From Sulfopaludibacter sp963835555 (GTDB taxonomy: Bacteria > Acidobacteriota > Terriglobia > Bryobacterales > Bryobacteraceae), in contig CAWIGC010000004.1 of NCBI GenBank assembly GCA_963835555.1, forward strand, positions 1-64,000: a stretch of 64,000 bases of DNA, written 5' to 3'. A model generated the notes under the pieces. The model saw only the letters and a list, made by a program, of their open reading frames with translations. It was not told the DNA's origin and did no database searches. Of this stretch, positions 51,647-60,857 are shown piece after piece. Each line of letters opens with the position of its first letter. Position 1 is the stretch's first letter. The translations under genes were made by a program, and so were the position numbers.

Positions 51647-54175
51647 TTGAAGGACCCACTGGTTGGTCCCGTGGCTGCTATTGCTTCGGGGATCCTGGTT
51701 TCCCGCTTCGTACCTTTTCATCAATTCGAACTGCTCGCCACCCTCGCCGCCTTTTTTCTGCTGGGAGTCTTTGCGGTATACCGGAATGCGCGCTTCCTCT
51801 CCGGCCTCTGCTGCATGATGGGGCTGTTCTTTGCCGGCGCCCTGACCGCACTGGTGCATACGCCGGGTCCGGCTCCCACGCTCGATGTCGAAGGCCGCGA
51901 AATCGTGATTCTGGGCGGCTGCGTGGTGGAGCCGCCGGCCATTTCCAGCGGTCGCGAGCGCTTCCTGCTGGAACTCGACAGCGATGCGCGCGCGCAAGTG
52001 ACCCTCTACACCAGGAAAGAGGGCGAGGCGCTGCCGCCCCTGCGCTACGGGCAGAGCGTCGAACTCGACGCACGCATCCGCAAGCCGCGCAACTTTGGCA
52101 ACCCGGGCGCCTTCGACTACGCGCACTACCTGGCCCGCCGGGATGTTTACTGGACCGCCTCCGGCGCGGCGGATAGCGTCCGGATCCTGCCCGGACATTG
52201 CGGCTCCACCTTTGCCAGGCTAGTGATGAACCTGCGCGCCGCCATGATCGCGCGGATCGATCGCATCTGGGGCGCCAGCAGCTACCAGGACGGCATGATG
52301 CAGGCCATTCTGCTGGGCCAGACATTCCAGATGCAACGCGTGTGGACCGAAGACTATCGCAATACCGGCACCTTCCACGCCCTGGTGATTTCCGGCACGC
52401 ACGTGGCGATTCTGGCGGCCTTCTTTCTGTTGATCCTGCGCGTTTGCTTCGTCCCGGAAAGCCTGGCATTGCCGCTCACGGCGCTGGCAGCGTGGCTGTA
52501 TGCGCTGGTGAGCGGATGGGGCTCGCCCTGCGTGCGGTCGGCCGCCGGACTGACCCTGTACATGGTCGCCAGCTATTTCTATCGCGACCGGCGACCGGTG
52601 AATCTAATTGCGGCGGTGGCCCTGGGCTTCCTGGTGTTCGACCCCGAACAACTGTTCGAAGCCAGCTTCCAACTCACCTTCCTGGCAGTCGCGTTCCTGG
52701 GCGTGTTCGCCATGCCCCTGATCGCCGCCACCACCGGACCGCTGGCGCGCGGCCTTGCCGGCCTGGGGGAGACCGCGCGAGACCTGCACCTGGAACCGCG
52801 CGTGGCGCAGTTCCGCATCGAGATGCGCCTGCTGGCCGAGACCCTTGGCGGCGCCTTGCACCTGCCCCTTGGCGCGGCGCGCCTGGCCGTGGCATTCCTC
52901 GGACGCGTGCTGTTTTTCTTTTTCGAAGTCACCGTCATCTCGGCGGTGATTCAGGTCGGCCTGGCGCTACCCATGGTGGTGTACTTCCATCGCGTGGGGC
53001 TGAGCGGGCTTTCGGCCAACGCGCTGGTGGTGCCGGTGATGGGACTGATAGTCCCTGTGGGATTTGTGGCGCTCGCTACCGGCTGGCCGTGGGTGGCTGG
53101 GGTGAGCGGCTGGTTGTTGAGCGTGAGCCAGGCGATTGTCCGATGGCATGCCTCGGTGGAGCCGAACTGGCGGATTCCCACGCCGCCCTTGTGGCTGGCC
53201 CTGGCATTTTCAGCAGCGCTGATTGCCGCCGCGGTGGCTCGCGGAAAGTGGTGGCGTCTGGCGGCGGGACTGGCCGTGGCGGCGGGACTGGCGGTCTTGC
53301 TGTGGTCGCCCTTCCCGGCGGAGCAGCATCGCGGCCAGTTGGAGCTTACGGCCATCGATGTGGGCCAGGGCGATAGCCTGCTGGTGGTGTTCCCCGATGG
53401 CAAGCGCCTGTTGCTGGACGGCGGCGGCATTCCCGTATTCGGCCGCGCGGCCAAAACCCAGTTGGATATCGGAGAGGACGTGGTAGCGCCGTACCTCTGG
53501 CAGCGGGGGATGCGCACCCTGGACGTGATCGCCCTTTCCCATGCGCACGAGGACCACATCGGCGGCCTGCCCGCGCTGGTGACTGACTTCCGGCCGAAAG
53601 AGCTGTGGACCGGCGCCACGCCGGAGAGTCCCACGTGGCGCGAGGTGCGGGATAGGGCCGCGCGTATCAAGTCCCGCATTGTGCCCCTCACCGTCCCCAC
53701 GCGCTTTGCCTTCGGCGGCGCGCAGATCGAAGTGCTGGCCCCGCTGCCGGACTATGTGCCGGGCGATGCGCCAAAGAATAACGATTCCCTGGTGTTGCGC
53801 GTGCGCTACGGGCGGCACTCGTTTCTGCTCTGCGGAGACGCCGAACGGCAGATCGAGCAGGGGATGCTGGATTCTGGGGAGATTGCGGCCAGCGACGTGC
53901 TAAAGGTGGGGCACCACGGCAGCCGGACCTCCACCATGGAAGATTTTCTGGCGGCGGTCCATCCGGCGTTCGCCCTGATTTCGGTGGGCCTGGACAACAG
54001 TTACGGACACCCCAATCGCGATGTGGTAGACCGGTTGGCGCAGCACGGCGCGGCCATCCTGCGCACCGACCAGGATGGCCTGGTCACCGTCCGCTCGGAT
54101 GGCCGGCGGCTGTACGTGGAGCGGTACCGCGATACTGCAACCGGTCCGCAAGCCATAGCCCCCTGGGGTTGGTAG
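51647..54175 (+). CDS. comEC: ComEC/Rec2 competence DNA-uptake channel
   Basis: About 842 residues from the TTG (KDPLVGPVAAIASGILVSRF); a GTG at 51602 adds 15 residues but lies in a hairpin. Order: two N-terminal helices with DUF4131 region, the Competence domain with about eight helices (ISGTHVAILAAFFLLILRVC, GWGSPCVRSAAGLTLYMVAS) and a C-terminal metallo-beta-lactamase-like domain (ITAIDVGQGDSLLVVFPDGK, SHAHEDHIGGLPALV, VGHHGSRTSTMEDFL). ComEC moves single-stranded DNA across the inner membrane. With comF in the same window, natural transformation is plausible. Confidence 0.92.
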   Translation: MKDPLVGPVAAIASGILVSRFVPFHQFELLATLAAFFLLGVFAVYRNARFLSGLCCMMGLFFAGALTALVHTPGPAPTLDVEGREIVILGGCVVEPPAISSGRERFLLELDSDARAQVTLYTRKEGEALPPLRYGQSVELDARIRKPRNFGNPGAFDYAHYLARRDVYWTASGAADSVRILPGHCGSTFARLVMNLRAAMIARIDRIWGASSYQDGMMQAILLGQTFQMQRVWTEDYRNTGTFHALVISGTHVAILAAFFLLILRVCFVPESLALPLTALAAWLYALVSGWGSPCVRSAAGLTLYMVASYFYRDRRPVNLIAAVALGFLVFDPEQLFEASFQLTFLAVAFLGVFAMPLIAATTGPLARGLAGLGETARDLHLEPRVAQFRIEMRLLAETLGGALHLPLGAARLAVAFLGRVLFFFFEVTVISAVIQVGLALPMVVYFHRVGLSGLSANALVVPVMGLIVPVGFVALATGWPWVAGVSGWLLSVSQAIVRWHASVEPNWRIPTPPLWLALAFSAALIAAAVARGKWWRLAAGLAVAAGLAVLLWSPFPAEQHRGQLELTAIDVGQGDSLLVVFPDGKRLLLDGGGIPVFGRAAKTQLDIGEDVVAPYLWQRGMRTLDVIALSHAHEDHIGGLPALVTDFRPKELWTGATPESPTWREVRDRAARIKSRIVPLTVPTRFAFGGAQIEVLAPLPDYVPGDAPKNNDSLVLRVRYGRHSFLLCGDAERQIEQGMLDSGEIAASDVLKVGHHGSRTSTMEDFLAAVHPAFALISVGLDNSYGHPNRDVVDRLAQHGAAILRTDQDGLVTVRSDGRRLYVERYRDTATGPQAIAPWGW

Positions 54176-54189
54176 CTGATCTCCGGTTT

Positions 54190-54770
54190 TCTCCGTGCTT
54201 CCTCCGCATCTCCGTGCCCCCGTGGTGAGTTCGAAGCTCTCTTCCCTCCGTGCGTCCTCCGTGTCCTCCGTGCCCCCGCGATGAGTTCGAAGCTCTCTTC
54301 CCTCCGTGCGTCCTCCATGTCCTCCGTGCCCCCGTGGTGAGTTCGAAGCCTTCTTCCCTCCGTGCGTCCTCCGTGTCCTCCGTGCCCCCGTGGTGAGTTC
54401 GAAGCTTTTCTTCCCTCCGTGCGTCCTCCGTGTCCTCCGTGCCCCCGTGGTGAGTTCGAAGCTTTCTTCCCTCCGCATCTCCGTGCCCCCGCGATGAGTT
54501 CGAAGCTCCCTTCCCTCCGTGCGTCCTCCGTGTCCTCCGTGCCCCCGTGGTGAGTTCGAAGCTTTCTTCCCTCCGCATCTCCGTGCCCCCGCGATGAGTT
54601 CGAAGCTCCCTTCCCTCCGTGCGTCCTCCGTGTCCTCCGTGCCCCCGTGGTGAGTTCGAAGCTTTCTTCCCTCCGCGTCTTCCTCCGCGTCTCCGCGCCT
54701 CCGCGACGAGTTCGAAGCTTTCTTCCCTCCGTGCGTCCTCCGTGTCCTCCGTGCCCCCGTGGTGAAGACT
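54190..54770. repeat. Minisatellite of 44-57-bp units with GAGTTCGAAG core
   Basis: About ten copies of GAGTTCGAAG, each followed by CTTTCTTCCCTCCG-type and CTCCGTGTCCTCCGTGCCCC-type sequence. Long units (about 57 bp) alternate with short ones (about 44 bp) lacking one CCTCCGTG block. The ACGGAGG-rich minus strand gives open frames in all phases, which are not genes. Similar ACGGAGGACACGGAGG minisatellites are common between genes in several soil phyla. Confidence 0.9.
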
Positions 54771-54773
54771 CCC

Positions 54774-55637
54774 TCACGCGAAGTTGACGGCAGTAGTATT
54801 GGCGCCGCAGACCAGCACGCCCACGTGTTCGCCCGGGCGGGGCTGGTACCGGCCGGAAAGCAGCGCGGCCATGGCGGCGGCTCCGCCGGGTTCGGTGGCC
54901 ACCCGGAGCACCCGCCAGAGCATGCGCTGCGCTTCTTGTATGGCACTGTCCGGCACCAGCGCCACGCGGCGCACATACTGCTGGGCCAGGGGGAACATCA
55001 ACTGGCCCACCTGCCGGGGCGCGAGCGAATCCGCGGCGATCCCGCCGGCGGGTGAATCCACCGGGCGCCCCGCCTCCAGCGCGCGAGCCAGCGTGGGCGC
55101 GGCCTCCGGTTCCACTCCGATCAGCGCCACGCGGCCGGCGTACCAGGCAGCGATGCCTCCAATCAGGCCGCCCCCGCCAACGGCGACCAGCAGCGAATCC
55201 AGTCCCGGCGCCTGCTCTTCAAACTCCAGACCCACGCTCCCCTGCCCCAACATGGTCTCGGGCTGGTCGTAGGCATGCACGGGCATCGCACCGGATTCGG
55301 CGGCCCAGGCTTCGCTGGCGGCCAGGGCGTCGGCGTAGCGTTCGCCGGTCACCACCAGGTCGGCGCCATAGCCGCGGATACGCTCCATCTTGGCCGGCGA
55401 GGCCACCGTGGGCACGAAGACGCGCACCGGTTTGCCGAGCTTGCCGGCGGTATACGCGACAGCTACCCCGTGATTGCCGCCCGAGGCAGCCACTACGCCG
55501 GCGCCTGGAATTTCGCGCCCCAGCATATTGGCGAACGCACCGCGCGTTTTGAACGACCCGGTGTGCTGCAGCAGTTCGAGTTTCAACGTGAGCCGCACAC
55601 CGGGCAGGTTGAAATCGGCGCCATCCACTTCCACCAC
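54774..55637 (-). CDS. PLP-dependent threonine/serine dehydratase-like enzyme (start unclear)
   Basis: At least 287 residues. Fold type II PLP enzyme: PLP lysine in HTGSFKTRGAFANML, ASGGNHGVAVAYTAGKLGKP, and the Gly-rich phosphate loop VAVGGGGLIGGIAAWYAG. Likely deaminates threonine or serine. The conserved N-terminus TTIDRPSIAYTYGIIRPHIR lies upstream of the GTG at 55637, in frame, but no ATG, GTG or TTG precedes it and the frame opens right at the TAG of the upstream gene. Either a rare start codon or a lost start. Confidence 0.82.
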   Translation of the reverse strand: MVEVDGADFNLPGVRLTLKLELLQHTGSFKTRGAFANMLGREIPGAGVVAASGGNHGVAVAYTAGKLGKPVRVFVPTVASPAKMERIRGYGADLVVTGERYADALAASEAWAAESGAMPVHAYDQPETMLGQGSVGLEFEEQAPGLDSLLVAVGGGGLIGGIAAWYAGRVALIGVEPEAAPTLARALEAGRPVDSPAGGIAADSLAPRQVGQLMFPLAQQYVRRVALVPDSAIQEAQRMLWRVLRVATEPGGAAAMAALLSGRYQPRPGEHVGVLVCGANTTAVNFA

Positions 55638-55715
55638 TGGTGTGCGGCGGATGTGCGGGCGAATGATCCCGTAGGTGTAGGCAATGGACGGACGGTCGAT
55701 GGTCGTAAGCGGATC

Positions 55716-56510
55716 CTACTTTTCTTTCGGCAGTATCTTGACGTTCGCGGGAATGGAAAACATGCTGTCGCTGACGTCCTTGTCGATCTCCACGGATTCC
55801 GCATACATCTCGTAGATCTTCTCGCCGTTGCGCTCGCGCCGCACATCGTAAGGCCACTTCACACCGCCCGGGACTGCGTGGTACTTGCCGAAGAGTGTGG
55901 TTTCGGTATCGAAATCCTTGAACTGCGGATTGCGCCGGCGGTATGTCTGGCGGATGGGCAGTTTGGAGAATCGGTCGAACATCACCGTCACGGTCACGCC
56001 GTCGGCGTCGGTGATATCGACGATTTCCACCGGCGCTCTGTCGTAGAAGTCGGATCCCTGAGAGTACAGCGACAGCCCGGGTTCACTCAGACGCTGTCGC
56101 AGGATGTAAAAGATATTGCGCAGCGTGGTGTCCCGGTAACTGGCCCAGCGCTGGTCGTTAAAAGGGCGCGCGCCATGAAAGCTGATGTCCCACGCGCCCG
56201 TCTCGGTAAACAGCAGAGATCCTTCATCCTGCTTCTTGCCGAACAGTTCGCGCTCGCGCACCGCCACCTTGCCCGGCGCCGGCGTCAGGTAGCGCGTGTA
56301 AATAGTGGCCGTGGAGTAGCCCGAGATCTGCTGGCGATAGAAGGAATAGGCGCGGCCGCTTTCCACGCGGTCTTCCATGTGCAGGAAGGCATCGCCGCCC
56401 AGAGCCGCGACGGCCTCGTCGATCACCCGCCTGGCGCGCTGCTGGCGGGTCTCATCGGCCGCCGGAGCCAGCGCCGCGGCGGCCAGCATCAGCAGCGCCG
56501 CCCGCTTCAT
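55716..56510 (-). CDS. Secreted LolA/outer-membrane lipoprotein-sorting-like protein
   Basis: 264 residues. Signal peptide (MKRAALLMLAAAALAPAADE) and a beta-rich domain of the LolA-like type: AVAALGGDAFLHMEDRVESG, SGYSTATIYTRYLTPAPGK, VMFDRFSKLPIRQTYRRRNP and ETTLFGKYHAVPGGVKWPYD. Overlaps the M16 gene upstream as ATGA. That M16 protein itself ends in a related domain, so the two may act together in the periplasm. Confidence 0.75.
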   Translation of the reverse strand: MKRAALLMLAAAALAPAADETRQQRARRVIDEAVAALGGDAFLHMEDRVESGRAYSFYRQQISGYSTATIYTRYLTPAPGKVAVRERELFGKKQDEGSLLFTETGAWDISFHGARPFNDQRWASYRDTTLRNIFYILRQRLSEPGLSLYSQGSDFYDRAPVEIVDITDADGVTVTVMFDRFSKLPIRQTYRRRNPQFKDFDTETTLFGKYHAVPGGVKWPYDVRRERNGEKIYEMYAESVEIDKDVSDSMFSIPANVKILPKEK

Positions 56511-58684
56511 TTCTGCACTCCCGGCGTGGGCTTCTGATCCAGATCGGTGAGTTGCAGACCGGAATTGAACTTCGCTTCCGTAACGGTGACGTTGGCGAAT
56601 TCCTGCGCGCCCTGCATGATCAGGGATTTGAAGGGGATCACGATACCATCGACGTCGCGGAAATCGGAATAGGTTTCCAGCATCTGCAGGCGGGGACCGG
56701 ATACCTGTTTGGCTTCATAGGAGACCGTCTTGAGCAGGCCGGTCGATGGATCGAAGGTGATCAGAGCGGAATCGCCCGTCGCCAGGGTCACTTCCACCCC
56801 ATCGCTCCCCGCCGTAGTGAGGGTCCGGCCAGGGAGTCGATCGCTCAGCAGCAGGCGGAAATAGAGACGGAACAGCGTTCCGCGCACCTGGTCCAATTGC
56901 AGGTCCACCAGCGGGCCTTCACCCTGCGAGGTAGAGATCCAACCCTGCGTGCCATCGTAATAGGCGGCGATTCTCCCTCCCGGCACTGCGCTGTCCTGAC
57001 GGAAGAAATCCGGGGCGAGCCAGCGGTTTCGCACCGTTACGTGCAGTCCCCCCGCGGCCGGCGACAGGACGAACTCGTCGGTCTGCAGGAAATCTTTCAC
57101 CGCGGCAAGTTTGTCCACGCCCCCGGCAGCTTTTTGGGCGCGGGACAGAATCTGCGCAGCCTGCCTGCCGGCGCTGTCGGTAATGGGCGCTACCGCGGGA
57201 GGCTTGATGGCCAGACTGATGGGCGTAACCGGCCGGCCTAAAACTTCCAGATGCCGGTCGAACGTGCTGGGGTTGCCGACCGCAACCACGGTAAAACGGT
57301 TCGGGTCCAGATGCGCCTGGGAAACTCGCAGCACATCGGCGCGTGTGACGTTCGCCAGCGCCTTTTGATACCGCTGGATGAAATCCATGGGGTAGCCGTA
57401 ATAATCGTAGGTCAGCATGCGCGCAAGAGTTTTTGCCCGTGTGTCGAACGCGAACACCAGGCTGTTGAGCGCCGTCTCTTTGGCCACCTGCAGTTCTTCT
57501 TCGCTCACTTCGGAATCGCGCATCCGCTGGACCTCCTTCTGCACGGCTTGAATGGTCTCCACCGTGGACAGGCTTTGGGTGCTGCCGGAGATTTCCAGCA
57601 GGCCGGGATGATCGTAATTCGCGCTCCACACTGCGTTGATGCTGTACGCCTTGCCCATTCTGGTCCGCACCTGCTGGAATAGACGGCTTTGCGCGCCCCC
57701 GCCCAGAATGTTCGCCATGATTTCCAGCGCCGCATAATCCTTGTCACTCAACAGTCCGCCCAATTGGCCCATGGCGAAAAAGGTCTGGGCCGTGCTCCCC
57801 TTTGCCGCCAAATACGTGCCCGGCGAACTGCCCGCGGTCACTTCGGGAAACTCCGGGACCGGTTCCCCTTTCACGGTCCAATCGGCAAAGAGCTTTTCGA
57901 TCTTCGTTTTCATGGCGGCGGAATCGAAATCTCCCCAAAGTGCGAGCCGTACGTTGGCCGGGAAGTAGTAGCGTTGATAAAAGGCCTGCAGGTCCGGACG
58001 CGATATGGCGTCGATCCCGTCATGCTCCATCTCCCAGCCATACGGGTTTTGGCCCCCATATACGGCATTCGAGAATTCACGCTGGACGATCGTGGCCGGG
58101 TCGTCGTTGCGGCGCGCGATGGTGCTATGCAACTGCGTCTTGGCCAGATCGATCTTCTCCTGGCGGAACTCCGGAGCCGTCATCGCATCGTGAAAGATGG
58201 CAAGCACCGCACCGGCGCTTTCCTTCAGTGCCGTGAAGGAGACCGTGCCCGAACTCTCGCCGATCGAGCTTTCCACCGAAGCCGCCACGTTCTCCAGCGC
58301 CTGGTCGATTTCTTCCCCGGTCTGTTTCCGCGTCCCCCCGGTGCGCAGGACCATGCCGGTCATGGCGGCAAGGCCGATTTTGCCCGCCGGGTCGAACAGG
58401 TTGCCGGTACGGATTCGCGCGCTCCCGCTAACAATCGGCAGTTCGTGGTCTTCCAACAGGAAGAGCTTCATGCCGTTGGGCAGCGTGACCGTCTCGACCG
58501 GTGGTATCGATATGGGCTTGGCTGCGGGATACTTGAGGTCTTTGTAGGAGGGCTCCGCCACGGCTTTGGCCGCGGTGGGACGCTGCGGCGCGGCCTTTTT
58601 CCTGGGTGCTTCCCGAGGGGGAGGCGCCGTCTGCGCCGCCAGATGCGCCGCAATCAGCACCGGCAGAATCCAGAATCTTTTCAC
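56507..58684 (-). CDS. M16-family peptidase homologue without HxxEH, with C-terminal LolA-like domain
   Basis: 725 residues. Signal peptide (MKRFWILPVLIAAHLAAQTA), two M16 beta-alpha halves (about 60-270 and 270-490) and a C-terminal LolA-like part (about 490-725, LETYSDFRDVDGIVIPFKSL). At the zinc site the sequence reads GLAAMTGMVLRTGG, so the HxxEH ligands are absent. Such inactive M16 subunits pair with an active one to form a heterodimeric protease; the active partner is the gene just upstream. The GTG start shares its first base with the partner's TAG. Confidence 0.85.
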   Translation of the reverse strand: MKRFWILPVLIAAHLAAQTAPPPREAPRKKAAPQRPTAAKAVAEPSYKDLKYPAAKPISIPPVETVTLPNGMKLFLLEDHELPIVSGSARIRTGNLFDPAGKIGLAAMTGMVLRTGGTRKQTGEEIDQALENVAASVESSIGESSGTVSFTALKESAGAVLAIFHDAMTAPEFRQEKIDLAKTQLHSTIARRNDDPATIVQREFSNAVYGGQNPYGWEMEHDGIDAISRPDLQAFYQRYYFPANVRLALWGDFDSAAMKTKIEKLFADWTVKGEPVPEFPEVTAGSSPGTYLAAKGSTAQTFFAMGQLGGLLSDKDYAALEIMANILGGGAQSRLFQQVRTRMGKAYSINAVWSANYDHPGLLEISGSTQSLSTVETIQAVQKEVQRMRDSEVSEEELQVAKETALNSLVFAFDTRAKTLARMLTYDYYGYPMDFIQRYQKALANVTRADVLRVSQAHLDPNRFTVVAVGNPSTFDRHLEVLGRPVTPISLAIKPPAVAPITDSAGRQAAQILSRAQKAAGGVDKLAAVKDFLQTDEFVLSPAAGGLHVTVRNRWLAPDFFRQDSAVPGGRIAAYYDGTQGWISTSQGEGPLVDLQLDQVRGTLFRLYFRLLLSDRLPGRTLTTAGSDGVEVTLATGDSALITFDPSTGLLKTVSYEAKQVSGPRLQMLETYSDFRDVDGIVIPFKSLIMQGAQEFANVTVTEAKFNSGLQLTDLDQKPTPGVQK

Positions 58685-60210
58685 TATCGTCCTCCCGCGC
58701 GCCCTGCTCCGGCCGGCGCCGGAGGGGTGATCCGCGTCCGAATATACGCCACGGTGCGCGGCCGGGCGATCAGGTACTTCAGTGCTACCCGCTGCACGTC
58801 GGACGCCGACACCTTGCCGATATCCTCAACGGACGTGAACAGCTTTCGCCAGTCGCCGTAGTTGACGTAGTAGGTAGCCAGCAGACTGGCCAACCCCGCA
58901 TTGTCGGCCAGGCGCCGGATCACGATGGAACGCGCCTTGGTCTTGGCGCGATTCAGAGTCTCCGCGTCCACCTGCTTGGCTGCGAACCGCAACAACAGCG
59001 CATCCAGCGCCTTCTGGTTCTCTTCCACCGTGTGGTTCAGCGCGGGCGCCAGGATAAACACAAACTCGTTCGGGTAGCGGCCCTCCGGGAAGGTGCCGTA
59101 CGCCTGCGCATTGACCGCCAGTCTTTGTTGCTGCACCAGGTCCTGGTACAACAGGCCGGTGCGGCCATCGGACAGGATCAACTGGAGAACGTCGAAGACC
59201 GGGTCGTCGGGGTTGGTCTGGTCCGGCCGGTGGTACCCGATCATAGCCAGGGGTTGGCTGGGCAAGTCCACCGCCACGGTCTTGTCTCCGGCTTGCGGCG
59301 GATCCACGGTCCGTACCGGGGGAGGCAGGGGCCGGGCCGGAAGCGGGCCAAAATAGCGCTCGGCCATGCGCCGGGCTTCGGCGGGGTCCACGTCGCCCAC
59401 TATCGCCACCGTAATATTGGCAGGCACGTAGTACTTCTCGAAGAACGCCTGGGCGTCCTTGGTGCGCAGGTTCATCAGGTCGCTGGGCCACCCCGTCCCG
59501 GGATTGCGATAAGGATGCGCCTCGAAGGAAGCCGCCAGGAACTGTTGGACCAGTTTGCCCTGCGGGTTGGACTCGATGCGCATGCGCTCTTCCTCCATCG
59601 CCACGTCGCGCTCCGTGTAGAACTCGCGGAAGACGGGATGAAGAAAACGTTGGGACTCCAGCAGAAACCATAGCTCCATGCGGTTGGAGGGCAGGCTGTA
59701 GTGGTACACAGTGGAATCCAGCGACGTGCCGGCATTCAGGTCGGCGCCCCCGTTCTCTTCGATCGCTCCCAGGAATTCGTTCGGCACAACGTAGGATTCG
59801 GCCGATTCCATGGCCGTCTTCAGGCGCGTCCTGAGTTGATCGATCTTGCTGGAATCCGCCTGGAGATCCTTGTCGCGCTCGGCATCGATGGCATCGTTGA
59901 TTTCTTCCACCACAGCGAGGGCTTTCTTCTCGGCCGCCCAGTCCCTGGTCCCGATGCTTTCGGTTCCCTTAAAGGCCATGTGCTCGAACATGTGGGCGAT
60001 CCCTGTCCGTCCGCTGGGATCGTCGGCGCTTCCGGCGTTGACGTAGGTGTAAAACGAAATTACAGGCGCTTCGTGACGTTCCGCCACGATGAAGTGCAGC
60101 CCGTTCGGCAGCGTGAATTCGGTGACCTTCTTTTCGAACGCTTTGAGATCCTGCGCCGGCATCACGACCGGCGCCAGCGCCAGCAGTAGGCACAAAGGGA
60201 CGGCTTTCAC
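58684..60210 (-). CDS. M16-family zinc peptidase, catalytic subunit
   Basis: 508 residues from a GTG, with signal peptide KAVPLCLLLALAPVVMPAQ. Inverted zinc motif HxxEH at H73-H77 (GIAHMFEHMAFKGTE), and the downstream AMEEERMRIESNPQGKL and C-terminal R/Y region (SDGRTGLLYQDLVQQQ). Periplasmic peptidase acting on short or unfolded peptides, probably together with the M16 partner encoded immediately downstream and the LolA-like third gene. Confidence 0.88.
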   Translation of the reverse strand: MKAVPLCLLLALAPVVMPAQDLKAFEKKVTEFTLPNGLHFIVAERHEAPVISFYTYVNAGSADDPSGRTGIAHMFEHMAFKGTESIGTRDWAAEKKALAVVEEINDAIDAERDKDLQADSSKIDQLRTRLKTAMESAESYVVPNEFLGAIEENGGADLNAGTSLDSTVYHYSLPSNRMELWFLLESQRFLHPVFREFYTERDVAMEEERMRIESNPQGKLVQQFLAASFEAHPYRNPGTGWPSDLMNLRTKDAQAFFEKYYVPANITVAIVGDVDPAEARRMAERYFGPLPARPLPPPVRTVDPPQAGDKTVAVDLPSQPLAMIGYHRPDQTNPDDPVFDVLQLILSDGRTGLLYQDLVQQQRLAVNAQAYGTFPEGRYPNEFVFILAPALNHTVEENQKALDALLLRFAAKQVDAETLNRAKTKARSIVIRRLADNAGLASLLATYYVNYGDWRKLFTSVEDIGKVSASDVQRVALKYLIARPRTVAYIRTRITPPAPAGAGRAGGR

Positions 60211-60418
60211 GATTGTTATGGCTCCTGGTCTGTATATGAGAATAGCAAGGGGTTGGCGAAGGCGGCAGGTTCAGGCAGGGCTCAAACCCACCGTATCCGG
60301 CCGTCTCAGGGAATCCCTAAGAGGGTCGGTACTTAAATCAAGTACTAGCGTGACTTCTGTTCTGGCTCCCAAACTCGCATAATGTAATGGTTCGGACTGA
60401 AACGGACTAAATTGCGTT

Positions 60419-60856
60419 ATGGCTTGGGAACAAAAGTCGAAGGAAGTTGAGACGATTGCCGGAGACCGAAGAAGTGACCGGCGTTACGCCCTTCATTTGG
60501 ATTTACGCTGGAAACTGATTCGCCGCAGGCGAATCCTGGAAACCGGCATAGGCCGTACGCTGGACCTCTCCAGCGGCGGAATTCTGATCGAAACGGACCG
60601 TCCACTCCCCATCGGCCTGAATCTCGAACTCTCCGTGGCATGGCCGGTGATGTTGCACAACGTCTCCGCAATGCAACTGGTGATCTCGGGACGAATCGTA
60701 CGATGCTCCGGCCAACGGGTGGCCATCCGCATGCTACAACACGAGTTTCGGACCGCCGGAACGAACTCGGATCAGCGCAAGGGCATGGCCGCCGCGCCGC
60801 GCGGTCCGTTGACGCTGATCGCCAAGCCCGGAACCTTCTTTAACCGGGCTCCCTAG
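60419..60856 (+). CDS. PilZ-domain protein
   Basis: 145 residues. The c-di-GMP binding N-terminal arginines and motif are seen: GDRRSDRRYALHLDLRWKL, then TLDLSSGGILIETDRPLPIG (the DxSxxG motif). The rest of the PilZ barrel follows (VISGRIVRCSGQRVAIRM). No output domain, so it probably acts by partner binding. Divergent from the M16 operon. No strong ribosome site. Confidence 0.85.
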   Translation: MAWEQKSKEVETIAGDRRSDRRYALHLDLRWKLIRRRRILETGIGRTLDLSSGGILIETDRPLPIGLNLELSVAWPVMLHNVSAMQLVISGRIVRCSGQRVAIRMLQHEFRTAGTNSDQRKGMAAAPRGPLTLIAKPGTFFNRAP

Positions 60857-60857
60857 A

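Noticed and set aside
54190..54770. CRISPR array
   Set aside because: Direct repeats are there but intervening sequences are near-identical, not unique spacers, and no cas gene is present.
53900..54976. Long minus-strand frames through the minisatellite (HGGHGGRTEGR-like repeats)
   Set aside because: Open in all three frames because of the repeat composition; overlaps the comEC end and the dehydratase; a well-known type of spurious call.
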